From Asticcacaulis tiandongensis (GTDB lineage: Bacteria > Pseudomonadota > Alphaproteobacteria > Caulobacterales > Caulobacteraceae), in contig NZ_SSBC01000021.1 of the NCBI RefSeq assembly GCF_006475605.1, positions 1 through 64,000 of the forward strand: a DNA stretch of 64,000 nt. The letters run 5' to 3'. The notes beneath the pieces are model-generated. The model did no database searches. It was not told the origin of the DNA and saw nothing but the letters and a program-made list of their open reading frames with translations. Below are positions 42,775-51,669 of this stretch, piece by piece; the stretch's first letter is position 1; the number at the start of each line of letters is the position of its first letter. The position numbers and the translations under genes are program-made.

Positions 42775-45129
42775 TCAGAAGCTGTAACCGAGCGTCACAA
42801 ACATCTGGCGTGGTGCCGATGCGTGGAACACCTTGATGTTGCCTGCGGCATCGTCCGGCGCAAAGACGCTGTTGTCGAAGTTCGACGCATGGCGCTTGTC
42901 GGTCAGGTTAGTGACGTTCAGTGCCAGCTTCGCCCCTCTCAGGACGCTTGTGTCATTGAAATTATACCCAACCCCAAGGTCAAAGGTGGTGACACCGGGG
43001 AAGCCCTGATCGTTGACATAGGTGTAGAAGCGTTCACCGGTATACTTACCTGACAAGGTACCCCAGTAACCACCACGCTTCAGGGACAGGACGCTGGAGA
43101 ACATTTCCTTAGGCGTATCAACCTGCTGCTTGCCCTTGGTTTTCTTGACTTCACAGGTGGTGGCGCACCAGTTCAGGTCTTCGTTATAGACCGACTCGTT
43201 GAACGAGGCCGAGTTGTACCAGCTCACGCCCGGCATCGGACGCCACAGGACACCGACTTCCAGACCCTTGCTTGAGACGCTGCCCGCGTTGTGGAACGAG
43301 TTGCCGCAGCCGGGATTCTGCTGCTGGTTCGTCGGACAGGGGTTATATTGCAACAGACGGTTCTCGAATTCCACGTCATAGAGCGCGACCGAAACCTGCA
43401 AGGCATGGCTGATGTAGCGATAACCGATATCAATAGTCTTGGACGTTTCAGGCTCCAGATACTTGCCCTGTGCGTCCCATACGGCTTGCGACACGGATTG
43501 TGGCCCAAGCTTGAAGCCGCCCTGGAACATGGCGATGTTTTCGGCGTAGCTCGCATAGACTTCATGTCCTGAAACAGGGGCCCAGCGTACACCCACTTCC
43601 GGCAGGAAATTGTCCTTGGCCGTCAGCTTGCCCGACGCAAACTGGCTGGAGGCCGGAGGGGCTGCCTTGGCCACGCCCGGGATCGCCTTGGCGTCCGATG
43701 TCGCATGGGTGCTCTTGAAACCAAAATCGATGCTCAGGGTGTCATTGAGCAGAGTCACGGTATCCTGAACGTAGAACTGCTCGGTTTTCCAGTCGGTCTC
43801 CTGAACCCACTGCGCCAGATCAGGTTGTCCCACCAGATAATGAGCCAGGCTGAACGGGCCTTTGACATTGGTCCAGATATAGCGTGCGGCGCTGCTGGTG
43901 TTATCTTCGCGCCAGAAACCCGCCTGAATGTGGTGTGCGCCGACTTTCCAGCTTACGTTACCAATCAGGCCCTGACGGTCGATGGTGTAGCGCGTGTCAC
44001 GGATACGTACCGGCACATCGTCATCCGTGGAGGGCGTACCCTGCGTGGACCAGCCGGTAATGAAGTTATTGCCTGCGCCTTTGTTGGTGTGGCTGTACAC
44101 CTTGGCATCCAGATTTATCGATGAGGTCAGATTGAAATCACCGGCAATGTAATAGAGTTCGTCATTACGTAGGATCTGGCCATTGGTGAAGGTCACATCC
44201 CCAAGCTTTTCCGGCAGGGTCGAGGTCACGCACTTGCCCGCTGGTGCATTGGTCACCTGACAATAGGCGCGTTCAAGATAGCCATCCCAATCGGGTGCAT
44301 AGGCACCCCAATCCCAACCCAGTCGCGAGAAGGAGTCTTTCGACAGATAGGTGTCGTTTGCCTGATTGGTCGCCGAGATGTTTGCATAGGCAGTCAGTTT
44401 GCCACGTTCGAACTCATAGTTTGCCTTGGCATTGAGCTGACGGCCATATGACGTGTTATAGGCGGCCTGATTTACGAACAGATCCTGTTCGCTGTACTGC
44501 GCCGATACATAGGCTGAAAAGCCCTTGTGCTCGCCCGTATCAAAACGCAGGAAGGTGCGTGTGGCATCTTCGCTGCCCAGAGTCTGGTTGACCTTAAAGC
44601 CGAGCGACTTCTTTGGGTTGCTGGAGGTATAGATCAGCGCCCCGCCAAGGTTGCTGGTCGAAGGAATGCTGAGACCGGCAATACCTGTCGCCAGATCGGC
44701 CTGACCCAGGTTTTCCGAGATCAGCGCCCGACTGATCGACAGCCCATTATAGTTGTTATAGGCCCCGTCACCGAGCGGCACACCGTCAAGCGAATAGCCA
44801 AGGTGGGTAGTGCTGAAACCGCGCACCTGCAACGATAATGACTGCTCGTTAACCCCCAGCGCATCAATAGCATGGGCGCTGACGCCGGGCAGGAAATTCA
44901 GCGCCTTCTGAACGCTGGTACCCGGAGGCAGCACATCCAGATTGGCCGGAACCAGTGTTGAGACCGAACGGGTCTGCCCCTTGCCGACAACCGTGATTTC
45001 GATGGCATCTTCAGCCGCTTCGGCACTGCCTTGTGTGGCGGCGTCCTGCGCGTAGGCCATGCCGGACAGCATGGTGCTCGACAGCAGGAAGGCAAGACCC
45101 GCTGAAAGGTGTTTGGCGCGTAACTTCAT
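42775..45129 (-). CDS. TonB-dependent outer-membrane receptor
   Basis: A 784-residue receptor: signal peptide (GLAFLLSSTMLSGMAYAQ), a plug domain (SVQKALNFLPGVSAHAIDAL, LQVRGFSTTHLGYSLDGVPL), a 22-strand barrel and a terminal aromatic residue (MFVTLGYSF). I see no clear TonB box. Four cysteines lie in two loops (CPTNQQQNPGC and WCATTCEV), perhaps stabilising extracellular loops. The ligand is unknown; the adjoining phytase/esterase-like gene suggests a phosphorylated or esterified substrate. Confidence 0.95.
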   Translation of the reverse strand: MKLRAKHLSAGLAFLLSSTMLSGMAYAQDAATQGSAEAAEDAIEITVVGKGQTRSVSTLVPANLDVLPPGTSVQKALNFLPGVSAHAIDALGVNEQSLSLQVRGFSTTHLGYSLDGVPLGDGAYNNYNGLSISRALISENLGQADLATGIAGLSIPSTSNLGGALIYTSSNPKKSLGFKVNQTLGSEDATRTFLRFDTGEHKGFSAYVSAQYSEQDLFVNQAAYNTSYGRQLNAKANYEFERGKLTAYANISATNQANDTYLSKDSFSRLGWDWGAYAPDWDGYLERAYCQVTNAPAGKCVTSTLPEKLGDVTFTNGQILRNDELYYIAGDFNLTSSINLDAKVYSHTNKGAGNNFITGWSTQGTPSTDDDVPVRIRDTRYTIDRQGLIGNVSWKVGAHHIQAGFWREDNTSSAARYIWTNVKGPFSLAHYLVGQPDLAQWVQETDWKTEQFYVQDTVTLLNDTLSIDFGFKSTHATSDAKAIPGVAKAAPPASSQFASGKLTAKDNFLPEVGVRWAPVSGHEVYASYAENIAMFQGGFKLGPQSVSQAVWDAQGKYLEPETSKTIDIGYRYISHALQVSVALYDVEFENRLLQYNPCPTNQQQNPGCGNSFHNAGSVSSKGLEVGVLWRPMPGVSWYNSASFNESVYNEDLNWCATTCEVKKTKGKQQVDTPKEMFSSVLSLKRGGYWGTLSGKYTGERFYTYVNDQGFPGVTTFDLGVGYNFNDTSVLRGAKLALNVTNLTDKRHASNFDNSVFAPDDAAGNIKVFHASAPRQMFVTLGYSF

Positions 45130-45503
45130 AAAATCATATCCCCAATTGCGCCGCCCTGAAAACGGATGGCGCTAAAACAAAATCAGGGGGCAGACCTGCG
45201 CACAGATGTGACAGGCTCATCACATCTACGCTGGAATTAAGGTATCCTTTTGCCCCTTGCGCCGCGCTCTTAGCGCTGGGCTGTGAAGCTTTTGTGATAT
45301 GCGTGCAGCAAAACGGGAAGCTTTCTTACTGTGACTTTTATGTCTCACAGCGTGACACACTCCGGAACCCATTTCCTGATCCGGCCGCATAATTCTGGAG
45401 CGGATCAATTATTAAGCCGGCGGGTATTGTCCATGTTTTTTTCTTGCCCAAAGGTTGTAATATTTGCATAAATACAACCAATTGGCAGTGTGGAGGGCAT
45501 GTA
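45130..45503. other. Non-coding stretch between the receptor and the helicase fragment
   Basis: The 374 bases hold the upstream region of the TonB receptor on one side and of the fragment at 45504 on the other. Short frames here have no ribosome sites. A TTGC-rich segment near 45440-45480 (ttgtaatatttgcataaata) could be a promoter for the plus-strand gene. Nothing else can be supported. Confidence 0.4.
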
Positions 45504-45847
45504 ATGACATTTATTGACGCGGCAGACGATGATCATACGGATGATTTTTGGATAAAGGCCGATCTCACACCCTCCCTGACCTATGCCTCCTTTCAGAATG
45601 CTGTCCCGGTCCTGCGATCCATTTCTGTCGCTAATCGTCGCCCTGAAACCCTGACCAGCCTCACCGTTGAACTGGCGTCTTATCCGGGTTTTCTACGTAC
45701 CAAAACCTGGGCTATTGATCGCCTTGAGATTGGTGAAGAACTGACGCTAAGCAATCGACGTGTTGATTTAGATGCCGCCTATCTTGCCAGCCTTAATGAG
45801 GCTGAGCGGGGGACTATTCGTTTAACCTTGCGTACAGAGACTGAGAT
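45504..45847 (+). pseudogene. N-terminal fragment of a DUF4011/DUF3320-type helicase-like protein, cut at the IS
   Basis: From ATG 45504 the first 115 residues (TPSLTYASFQNAVPVLRSIS, LTSLTVELASYPGF, TWAIDRLEIGEELTLSNR, LASLNEAERGTIRLTLR) match the opening beta-domain of very large helicase/nuclease proteins (DUF4011 family) often found in defence islands. The frame then enters the IS3 element at 45848 and stops inside it. No continuation is found on the other side of the IS, so more than a simple insertion has occurred. Confidence 0.6.
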
Positions 45848-45881
45848 TGAACCGCACCGGGTTTGCCAGAGACCGTTTGGT

Positions 45882-46790
45882 TTAAGTTATGCAGCCATTT
45901 CTGGCATGTCCAGTATTGCGTAGTATCTTTCTTCGGCCTCGGCAGGCGGAATGTTTCCTAGGTTCAAGAAGACGCCTGTTGTTGAACCAATCTACCCATT
46001 CCAGTGTTGCAAACTCGACGGCCTCAAAGTTACGCCACGGTCCTCGCCGATGGATGACCTCGGCCTTGTAAAGACCGTTGATTGTTTCGGCGAGGGCATT
46101 GTCGTAACTGTCGCCGACGCTTCCGACCGATGGCTCAATGCCCGCCTCCGCCAGCCGCTCGGAATAGCGAATGGACACATATTGCGAACCGCGGTCGGAA
46201 TGATGAACCAGTCCGCCGCGGTGACTGGGCCGTCGGTCATGAAGCGCCTGATCGAGGGCATCAAGGACAAAGCCCGCATGTGCAGAGCGGCTTGCTCGCC
46301 AACCGACGATGCGGCGGGCGAAGGCATCAATCACGAAGGCCACGTAAACAAAGCCCTGCCAGGTGGCCACATAGGTGAAATCAGATAACCACAGCCTGTT
46401 CGGTGCGGGCGCGAAGAAGTGCCGGTTCACCCGGTCAAGCGGGCAAGGCGCAGTTTTATCCGACAACGTGGTTTTGACCGGCTTGCCACGAATGATGCCT
46501 TGAAGCCCCATCGCCCTCATAAGCCGCGCCACAGTGCAACGGGCAATGTCGTAGCCTTCTCGCTGCAACTGCCGCCAGACCTTGCGCACGCCATAGACCT
46601 GGAAGTTCTCGTTAAATACCCGGCGTATCTCGACCTTCATGGTCATGTCGCGTCGAACGCGGGCCGATAGACGGCTCACGTCTTTGCGTCTGACGATGGC
46701 CTCATAATAGGTAGACGGGGCAATCGGCAGTAACCTGCAGATCGGCTCGACCCCGAACACCGGGCGGTTTTCGTCGATAAAGGAAATCAT
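45882..46790 (-). CDS. IS3-family transposase OrfB (C-terminus frameshifted)
   Basis: A 302-residue integrase-core transposase: HTH_21 region ([20 protein letters not shown]), then the DDE triad in [11 protein letters not shown] (D), [11 protein letters not shown] (D) and [14 protein letters not shown] (E). After LLEP the frame shifts near 45957-45961: the usual ending ([20 protein letters not shown]) is found in another frame, stopping at 45887. As written, the last 22 residues are abnormal. Start ATG 46790 overlaps the orfA stop. Confidence 0.88.
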   Translation of the reverse strand: MISFIDENRPVFGVEPICRLLPIAPSTYYEAIVRRKDVSRLSARVRRDMTMKVEIRRVFNENFQVYGVRKVWRQLQREGYDIARCTVARLMRAMGLQGIIRGKPVKTTLSDKTAPCPLDRVNRHFFAPAPNRLWLSDFTYVATWQGFVYVAFVIDAFARRIVGWRASRSAHAGFVLDALDQALHDRRPSHRGGLVHHSDRGSQYVSIRYSERLAEAGIEPSVGSVGDSYDNALAETINGLYKAEVIHRRGPWRNFEAVEFATLEWVDWFNNRRLLEPRKHSACRGRRKILRNTGHARNGCIT

Positions 46791-47116
46791 CGCTTCAGTG
46801 GGCGGTCGAGCTCCGCCATCGCAAAATAGGCTGATGCCTTGCGCAGGATATCATTCGCCTGACGGAGCTCGCGGTTCTCCCGCTCCAGCGCCTTCATCTT
46901 CTCCGCGACGTCACCCGGAAAACCCACACGCTTACCGCTGTCCACCTCGGCCTTCTTCACCCATTCATTGAGCGTATGAGCCGAGCAGCCGATCTTGGCG
47001 GCTATGGAAGAAATCGCAGCCCATCGGGAAGGATGTTCAGCTTCGTGCTCGACCACCATTCGAACGGCGCGGACGCGCACTTCAGGGGAAAATTTGTTTG
47101 TCGTCTTGCTTGTCAT
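46787..47116 (-). CDS. IS3-family transposase OrfA
   Basis: A 109-residue protein: helix-turn-helix ([40 protein letters not shown]), then a leucine zipper ([20 protein letters not shown]) used for OrfA-OrfAB pairing. Length and order are normal for the IS51-like group. Its stop overlaps the orfB start as ATGA. Confidence 0.92.
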   Translation of the reverse strand: MTSKTTNKFSPEVRVRAVRMVVEHEAEHPSRWAAISSIAAKIGCSAHTLNEWVKKAEVDSGKRVGFPGDVAEKMKALERENRELRQANDILRKASAYFAMAELDRPLKR

Positions 47117-47224
47117 AGACCCTACTTCTCACGAGTTGGGGGCTCCGGCAAACTCGGCGCGGTTCACTTCAGAGATCGTGAGCCAACCACTGGATTTAGG
47201 CCTAAGCTATTCACTGAACGTGCA

Positions 47225-47256
47225 AAAATCCGCGCCCTTTTAAGGACGCGGATTAT
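47225..47256 (-). terminator. Rho-independent terminator after the PL11 lyase gene
   Basis: Bases 47227-47234 (aatccgcg) pair exactly with 47247-47254 (cgcggatt). On the minus strand the hairpin is followed by TTTTTG. It lies 25 bases beyond the stop of the lyase gene (47279) and just outside the IS3 element. Confidence 0.8.
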
Positions 47257-47278
47257 CAGGGACATAAAAGAATAAAAT

Positions 47279-49258
47279 CTATTCGGGTTTACCGGTAATC
47301 TGAACCTTGATTTTCGGCGGCATCTTCATGCCTTCGCCGATGTAAAAAGACGGCCAGGGCGGCTGATTATAGGCCGTGTTCTGCCAGGCAATGGCCGCAC
47401 GATATTGCGGGTCGTGCATCAGGGTCGTAAATTTATAGGTCGTCGGAGTGGATGTGGAATAGATGCGTAAAGACCGGTTGTCCTCGGCACGTAGGATCAC
47501 TTCCTCGCGCCAGTCGCCGAAAATATCACCGGACAGTGCGGGCGTGGCCTTGGTGCCGTTATTGGAGGTGGCCCCTGCGGCCTCAAGGAGAACGCGGCTT
47601 TCACCGGCTTCCCAATCCCATTTGTATATCTTGTTGCCATCAAGGATTTCACGTAGCAGATCGCCATCCCACCAGACCATGAAGTTAAGCTGACGCGGAC
47701 GTTTGTCACTAATGACATTGCCCTTCAGGTCATAGAGGTTATCGCTATTGCTGCCCCAGAATTCGGCACCCGGAAAGCGTGGATCAATATCTCCGGCGGC
47801 ACCGCGGCCGGTGTCTTTATCCGCAGGCACCTTGAAAATGACCTCGCCGGTACGGGCATCGAGAAGGGCCGAGCCTGCATTACCGGACATCTTCATGTTT
47901 TCGTGGACACCCCATCTTTGGAGGCCTGTCTGGTTCGGATCAAAAGCTGAAACGTGCATGGCATCGCCATGCCCCATGCCAGTGTTCCATAGAACCTTGC
48001 CGTCATCATCCAGCGTCATGGCACCGTAGATGATCTCATGCCTGCCATCGCCATCGACATCAGCGACGCTGAGCTGGTGGTTCCCCTGCCCGCCGGAGCC
48101 TTTGGGGGCATCCGGGGCTGAGGAATCGAAATACCAGCGCTTCACCAGCTTGCCGTCGCGCACATCAATCGCGGCCACGGTGGTCAGGGTATAGTAGCCA
48201 CGGGCAAATATGGCACTCGGTTTCACCCCATCAAGCCAGGCCGTACCGGCCAGAAAACGATCCGCGCGGTTGCTATAGGCATCGCCCCAACGCGCCTGCG
48301 CTTCTTCGGGGGTCGGATTGTCGCCGTTCGGCCCGCGCGTCGCCGGATAAGGAATAGTGTCACGCACAGCACCGGTACGTCCGTCAAACAGGCTGAGATA
48401 TTCCGGCCCGTGCAAGGCCCTGCCGGCAAATCTCTGGGTCGGCGGCTCGCCGTTGGTCGCTTCCGGTTGCGGGGTTGGCGCATAGGGGTCAGTAATCGGT
48501 ACAAATGGCCCCGGCCCTGACAACCAGTTGGCGCGGGCATCGCCGATGACCTTACCCTGACCGTCCACCGTACCGTCCGCCGTCTTGACGATCAGTTCGG
48601 CAAAGCCGTCTCCATCATAGTCAGCCACCTGAAACTGTGTGTAATGCGCGCCGGAACGGATATTACGCCCCAGATCAATGCGCCAGAGTTGTGTGCCATC
48701 AAGCTTATAGGCATCGAGATAGGTCGGGCCGGTATAGCCGTTCTGGGCATTGTCGCGTGAATTATCCGGGTCCCATTTGAGGATGATTTCATACTGCCCG
48801 TCGCCATCCAGATCAGCGACAGAGGCATCATTGGCCGTATAGCTGTAGGCCTTGTTATCCGGCGTTACGCCGTCGGCGGGCTTATTGAGCGGGATGTTCA
48901 GATAGCCGTCGATAGTGATGGCCTTGCTGCGCGGGCCTTCCTTCCGGCCAGTCACTTCGCTGACCTCATAGACAGCGTTGGCTGTGCCTTTTTCATCGGC
49001 AAAATTGGTACGATCGGTAATCGGGCGGACATTCAGCTTTTTGCCGTCACGATAGACATTGAACCCGAGGCCGTCAGCGTCATTGGCCAGCGCCCGCCAG
49101 CTGATCAGCACGCCCTTTGAAGCGGTGACCGCCACCACGCCACGATCCAGCGCTTCCGCCTGCATGACAGGGGCCTGCGCCTGTGCTGATACGCCTGATC
49201 CGACCATCAGCACCGCTGCGGAGGCACCGGCCCATAGTTTTGTTTTGAATCCCGTCAT
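47279..49258 (-). CDS. Rhamnogalacturonan lyase, family PL11
   Basis: A 659-residue secreted protein with a signal peptide (LWAGASAAVLMVGSGVSAQA). The mature part is the PL11 eight-bladed propeller with calcium-binding repeats: VADLDGDGQYEIILKWDP, AGAHYTQF-like SGAHYTQFQVADYDGDG, VKTADGTVDGQGKVIGDAR, VADVDGDGRHEIIYGAM. It cleaves the rhamnose-galacturonate backbone of pectin by beta-elimination. Its presence suggests use of plant cell-wall pectin. It is monocistronic here, with a terminator directly downstream. Confidence 0.95.
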   Translation of the reverse strand: MTGFKTKLWAGASAAVLMVGSGVSAQAQAPVMQAEALDRGVVAVTASKGVLISWRALANDADGLGFNVYRDGKKLNVRPITDRTNFADEKGTANAVYEVSEVTGRKEGPRSKAITIDGYLNIPLNKPADGVTPDNKAYSYTANDASVADLDGDGQYEIILKWDPDNSRDNAQNGYTGPTYLDAYKLDGTQLWRIDLGRNIRSGAHYTQFQVADYDGDGFAELIVKTADGTVDGQGKVIGDARANWLSGPGPFVPITDPYAPTPQPEATNGEPPTQRFAGRALHGPEYLSLFDGRTGAVRDTIPYPATRGPNGDNPTPEEAQARWGDAYSNRADRFLAGTAWLDGVKPSAIFARGYYTLTTVAAIDVRDGKLVKRWYFDSSAPDAPKGSGGQGNHQLSVADVDGDGRHEIIYGAMTLDDDGKVLWNTGMGHGDAMHVSAFDPNQTGLQRWGVHENMKMSGNAGSALLDARTGEVIFKVPADKDTGRGAAGDIDPRFPGAEFWGSNSDNLYDLKGNVISDKRPRQLNFMVWWDGDLLREILDGNKIYKWDWEAGESRVLLEAAGATSNNGTKATPALSGDIFGDWREEVILRAEDNRSLRIYSTSTPTTYKFTTLMHDPQYRAAIAWQNTAYNQPPWPSFYIGEGMKMPPKIKVQITGKPE

Positions 49259-49443
49259 GTGTTTCCCTTTTTATGGCATTATTTTTGGTACGTCTCTATG
49301 GACGGTTTCCGTCTGTAGACAACACGGAATACTGAAAAGAATCAAGGTTTGAGACCGCCGCGTACAACCGGTAAAAATCCGGCGGCAGCGTTTTTGCTGC
49401 TGATGATATTCTGGCCTTTACAACCCTTTTCAGGCGCGAGCGC

Positions 49444-49550
49444 CTAGAGCCGATTTCGTTCATATTGAATCGAAATCAGGCTCTAAGTCTTTTGTTTTGT
49501 CGCATTTTCTAACGCCCAAGCGGTATCCACTTGGTCGGAAAATGCTCTAG
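49444..49550. repeat. Palindromic intergenic repeat, copy 1
   Basis: It begins ctagagc and ends gctctag. Inside are a first stem (gatttcg/cgaaatc), the middle ttttgttttgtcgcattttc and a second stem (ccaagcgg/ccacttgg region). The copy at 58101-58205 has the same plan. Copies of such elements are scattered in alphaproteobacterial genomes. It overlaps the restored end of the Zn-protease gene by a few bases. Confidence 0.7.
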
Positions 49551-49952
49551 GCTTCAGACGGGGCCTTGAGGGTGTCCTCCAGCCAGGCCATATCCGCGTC
49601 CGACAGACCAAAAATTGTGGCCGACCTCATGGATCAAGATCAGGCTGACCAGTTCCTCAAGCCTGACGCCGGTATCTAACCATTCCTCAAGGATGGGACG
49701 ACGAAACAGATGCACCATCGGCGGCAGATCACCGGTGAAGGCCTCATGCTCTGCCGGCCTACCGGAATAGAGACCAGTCAGTTCGAAGGGATCGTCTATC
49801 TCCAGCTCACGCAGGAGGTCTTCGGAGGGCAGGTCTTCGATAATCAGAACCACACCCTTAAGGTAACCGGCAAAAGGCTCCGGCAGTTTTGCGAGAGCCT
49901 CTCGCGCAAGTGTGTCTATGTCCTTAAGGGTCGGCGCGGCGGCATAACTCAT
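49548..49952 (-). pseudogene. Zn-dependent metallopeptidase (DUF1025-like) with late frameshift
   Basis: ATG 49952 opens a protein with LPEPFAGYLKGVVLIIEDLP and the zinc-binding ILIHEVGHNF (HExxH). Directly after it a run of five T (49614-49610 on the minus strand) shifts the frame: as written the protein ends abnormally at 49554 (132 aa), while the other frame continues as GLSDADMAWLEDTL, the family's normal ending, to a stop at 49548. One T too many explains it, so this may be an assembly error. The start overlaps the upstream 55-residue gene (ATGA). Confidence 0.8.
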
Positions 49953-50116
49953 TTTACCGGTGCGTCGCCATTCTCAGGATTAACAATCAGCGGCTTCTGA
50001 CCATCCCAGACAACCCAGTATTGCCCGAGGCGGCGTTTACGCTCAATCGTCTTGGTGGCCGCCGATTGCAGTGCGCGCAGGGCCTTAAGAGACTCAAGGG
50101 AAGATTTTTCACTCAT
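49949..50116 (-). CDS. 55-residue protein between the zeta-toxin-like and metallopeptidase genes
   Basis: ATG 50116 to TGA 49949 encodes a 55-residue protein beginning MSEKSSLESLKALRALQSAA, basic in the middle (IERKRRLGQYWVVWDGQKPL). Both ends overlap their neighbours as ATGA: the zeta-toxin-like gene upstream and the protease gene downstream. Nothing is known of it to me; size, charge and coupling would suit an antitoxin or adaptor of the kinase. Confidence 0.7.
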   Translation of the reverse strand: MSEKSSLESLKALRALQSAATKTIERKRRLGQYWVVWDGQKPLIVNPENGDAPVK

Positions 50117-50682
50117 GCTCGCGCCATCTCCTTCAACGCGTGATACGCCGCTTGATGGTCAATTCTAACACCTGACGTGTCACTTTCAAAGACCTGCATC
50201 ACTTCACCGCCTGCATTGATGAAACAGCTGCAACGGTTAACCGCGTCTGTGTAGCCGTTGAAAAGATTGTACAGGCTGCGCGGAAAACGTCTGCGAATAA
50301 CGTTCTCAGGAATATCGTGCCCGCCGTGACGCACACGCTCCGCTACCCGCAGCAACGACATGTCAATCGATGGCAAGGCCAGATAATAAAGATCGACGGA
50401 CCAGCCCATCTTTTGCAAGCGTTCAATAAGCCTCAGATAAACCCGACCGGAAAGCGTGGTTTCAAAGGCGAAATCGTCACGCGCCTGTATCTTCTGTTCC
50501 ATTTCGCGTAAAAATAAACGGCTGGCCGTCACCGCCTGAGTTTCAGGTCTGAAAGGTGATAAGCCAGCCGCAATCATATCCGCGTTTATAAAATGCCTGA
50601 CGCCCAGTTCTGGCAGGTATTCCATCGCAAAGGTGGTTTTGCCTGCACCATTCGGGCCTGCAATGATCAGGCACCTCGGCAC
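50113..50682 (-). CDS. Zeta-toxin-like P-loop kinase
   Basis: A 189-residue P-loop protein: Walker A AGPNGAGKTTFA (residues 8-19), HFINADMIAAGLSP (the Asp next to the substrate site), FAFETTLSG and a lid with paired arginines (VIRRRFPRSLYNLF). These are the features of zeta/YyaC-like toxins that phosphorylate UDP-N-acetylglucosamine, though chromosomal relatives may have other substrates. It ends in an overlap with a 55-residue gene; no classical epsilon antitoxin is present. It starts 2 bases before the end of fabI's downstream edge. Confidence 0.8.
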   Translation of the reverse strand: MPRCLIIAGPNGAGKTTFAMEYLPELGVRHFINADMIAAGLSPFRPETQAVTASRLFLREMEQKIQARDDFAFETTLSGRVYLRLIERLQKMGWSVDLYYLALPSIDMSLLRVAERVRHGGHDIPENVIRRRFPRSLYNLFNGYTDAVNRCSCFINAGGEVMQVFESDTSGVRIDHQAAYHALKEMARA

Positions 50683-50684
50683 AA

Positions 50685-51503
50685 TCAGCCCTGAATGTCT
50701 TCGGGCAGGCCAACCGCGTGGAAACCGGCATCGACGTGGACAACTTCACCCGTCGTCGAGAAACCAAGGTCAGAGGCCAGCCACAGAGCTGCGCCAGCGA
50801 CGCCCTCCATAGAGGTTTCTTCCTTCATCAGCGAGAACTGACCCGACTTGGCATGCAGGCCGCGACCGCCGCTGATGCCCGCCAGTGACAAGGTGCGCAT
50901 GGCCCCTGCAGAAATAGCGTTGGCGCGGATGCCCTTTGGACCCAGATCGCGGGCAATGTAGCGTGTTGAGGCCTCAAGCGCGGCCTTGGCAACACCCATG
51001 GTGTTATAGTTCGGAATGACACGCTCAGACCCAAGATAGGTCAGGGTGATCAGCGAGCCGCCATTGGGCATCAGTTCGGCCGCACGACGCGATACATCCA
51101 CAAACGAGAAGGCCGACACGTTCAGCGCCAGCAGGAAGCCTTCGCGGGTAGTGTTTTCTACAAACGACCCCTGAAGTTCGTTCTTGTTGGCGAAGGCCAC
51201 CGAGTGAATGACGAAATCGATCTCGCCGTAAATCTCTTTGAGTTTGGCAAAGGCCGCATCCATCGAGGCATCGTCGGTCACATCACATTCGATCAGATGC
51301 TTGACGCCTATGGATTGTGCCAGAGGCTCCACGCGACGCAAAAGGCTTTCCCCCATATAGGAGAAGGCCATGTCCGCGCCCTGCGCCGCCAGTTGCGAGG
51401 CAATGCCCCAGGCGATGGACTTTTCATTGGCCACGCCCATGACAAGGCCCTTCTTGCCCTTCATCAGGTCGCCTTTGGGGAATTTCCAGCCGTCTTCCAT
51501 CAT
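50685..51503 (-). CDS. fabI: Enoyl-[acyl-carrier-protein] reductase FabI
   Basis: A 272-residue NADH-dependent reductase for the last step of each fatty-acid elongation cycle. Motifs: VMGVANEKSIAWGIA (nucleotide binding), HSVAFA, and the catalytic Tyr-x6-Lys in VIPNYNTMGVAKAALE. It is the third gene of a fabA-fabB-fabI row in one direction. The 166-base gap to fabB holds a large inverted repeat, so expression may be separate. The start is ATG 51503 or 51500. Confidence 0.96.
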   Translation of the reverse strand: MMEDGWKFPKGDLMKGKKGLVMGVANEKSIAWGIASQLAAQGADMAFSYMGESLLRRVEPLAQSIGVKHLIECDVTDDASMDAAFAKLKEIYGEIDFVIHSVAFANKNELQGSFVENTTREGFLLALNVSAFSFVDVSRRAAELMPNGGSLITLTYLGSERVIPNYNTMGVAKAALEASTRYIARDLGPKGIRANAISAGAMRTLSLAGISGGRGLHAKSGQFSLMKEETSMEGVAGAALWLASDLGFSTTGEVVHVDAGFHAVGLPEDIQG

Positions 51504-51515
51504 AACCTCCGTACG

Positions 51516-51664
51516 CGAAAAAGTCCCTCGCTGCGCTCAGTGTACTTTTTCCGCGAAATCAATATCGTGAAAAATCTCTTCGGGGCGGCCCTTCAGAGAT
51601 TTTCCGGCTTTTCCAATTTGAGGTAAAAGTACACTGAGGCGAATGCCGAAGGACTTTTACCCGC
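51516..51664. repeat. Large nested inverted repeat between fabB and fabI
   Basis: The outer arms are about 33 bases: 51518-51550 (gaaaaagtccctcgctgcgc, then tcagtgtactttt) and 51624-51659 read backwards (aaaagtccttcggcattcgc, then ctcagtgtactttt). Within, 51569-51579 and 51595-51605 form a smaller stem (gaaaaatctc/gagattttcc). It fills the whole fabB-fabI gap. Confidence 0.7.
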
Positions 51665-51669
51665 GTATT

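Larger units (their letters stand above)
45848..47166 (-). mobile_element. IS3-family element (IS51-like group)
   Basis: A 1319-base element with inverted ends of about 24 bases: tgaaccgcaccgggtttgcc at the left, and tgaaccgcgccgagtttgcc when the right end is read backwards. It carries orfA and orfB on the minus strand. The three bases outside each end (gat and ctt) differ, so no target duplication remains. It separates a truncated helicase-type gene from the rhamnogalacturonan lyase gene. Confidence 0.85.
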
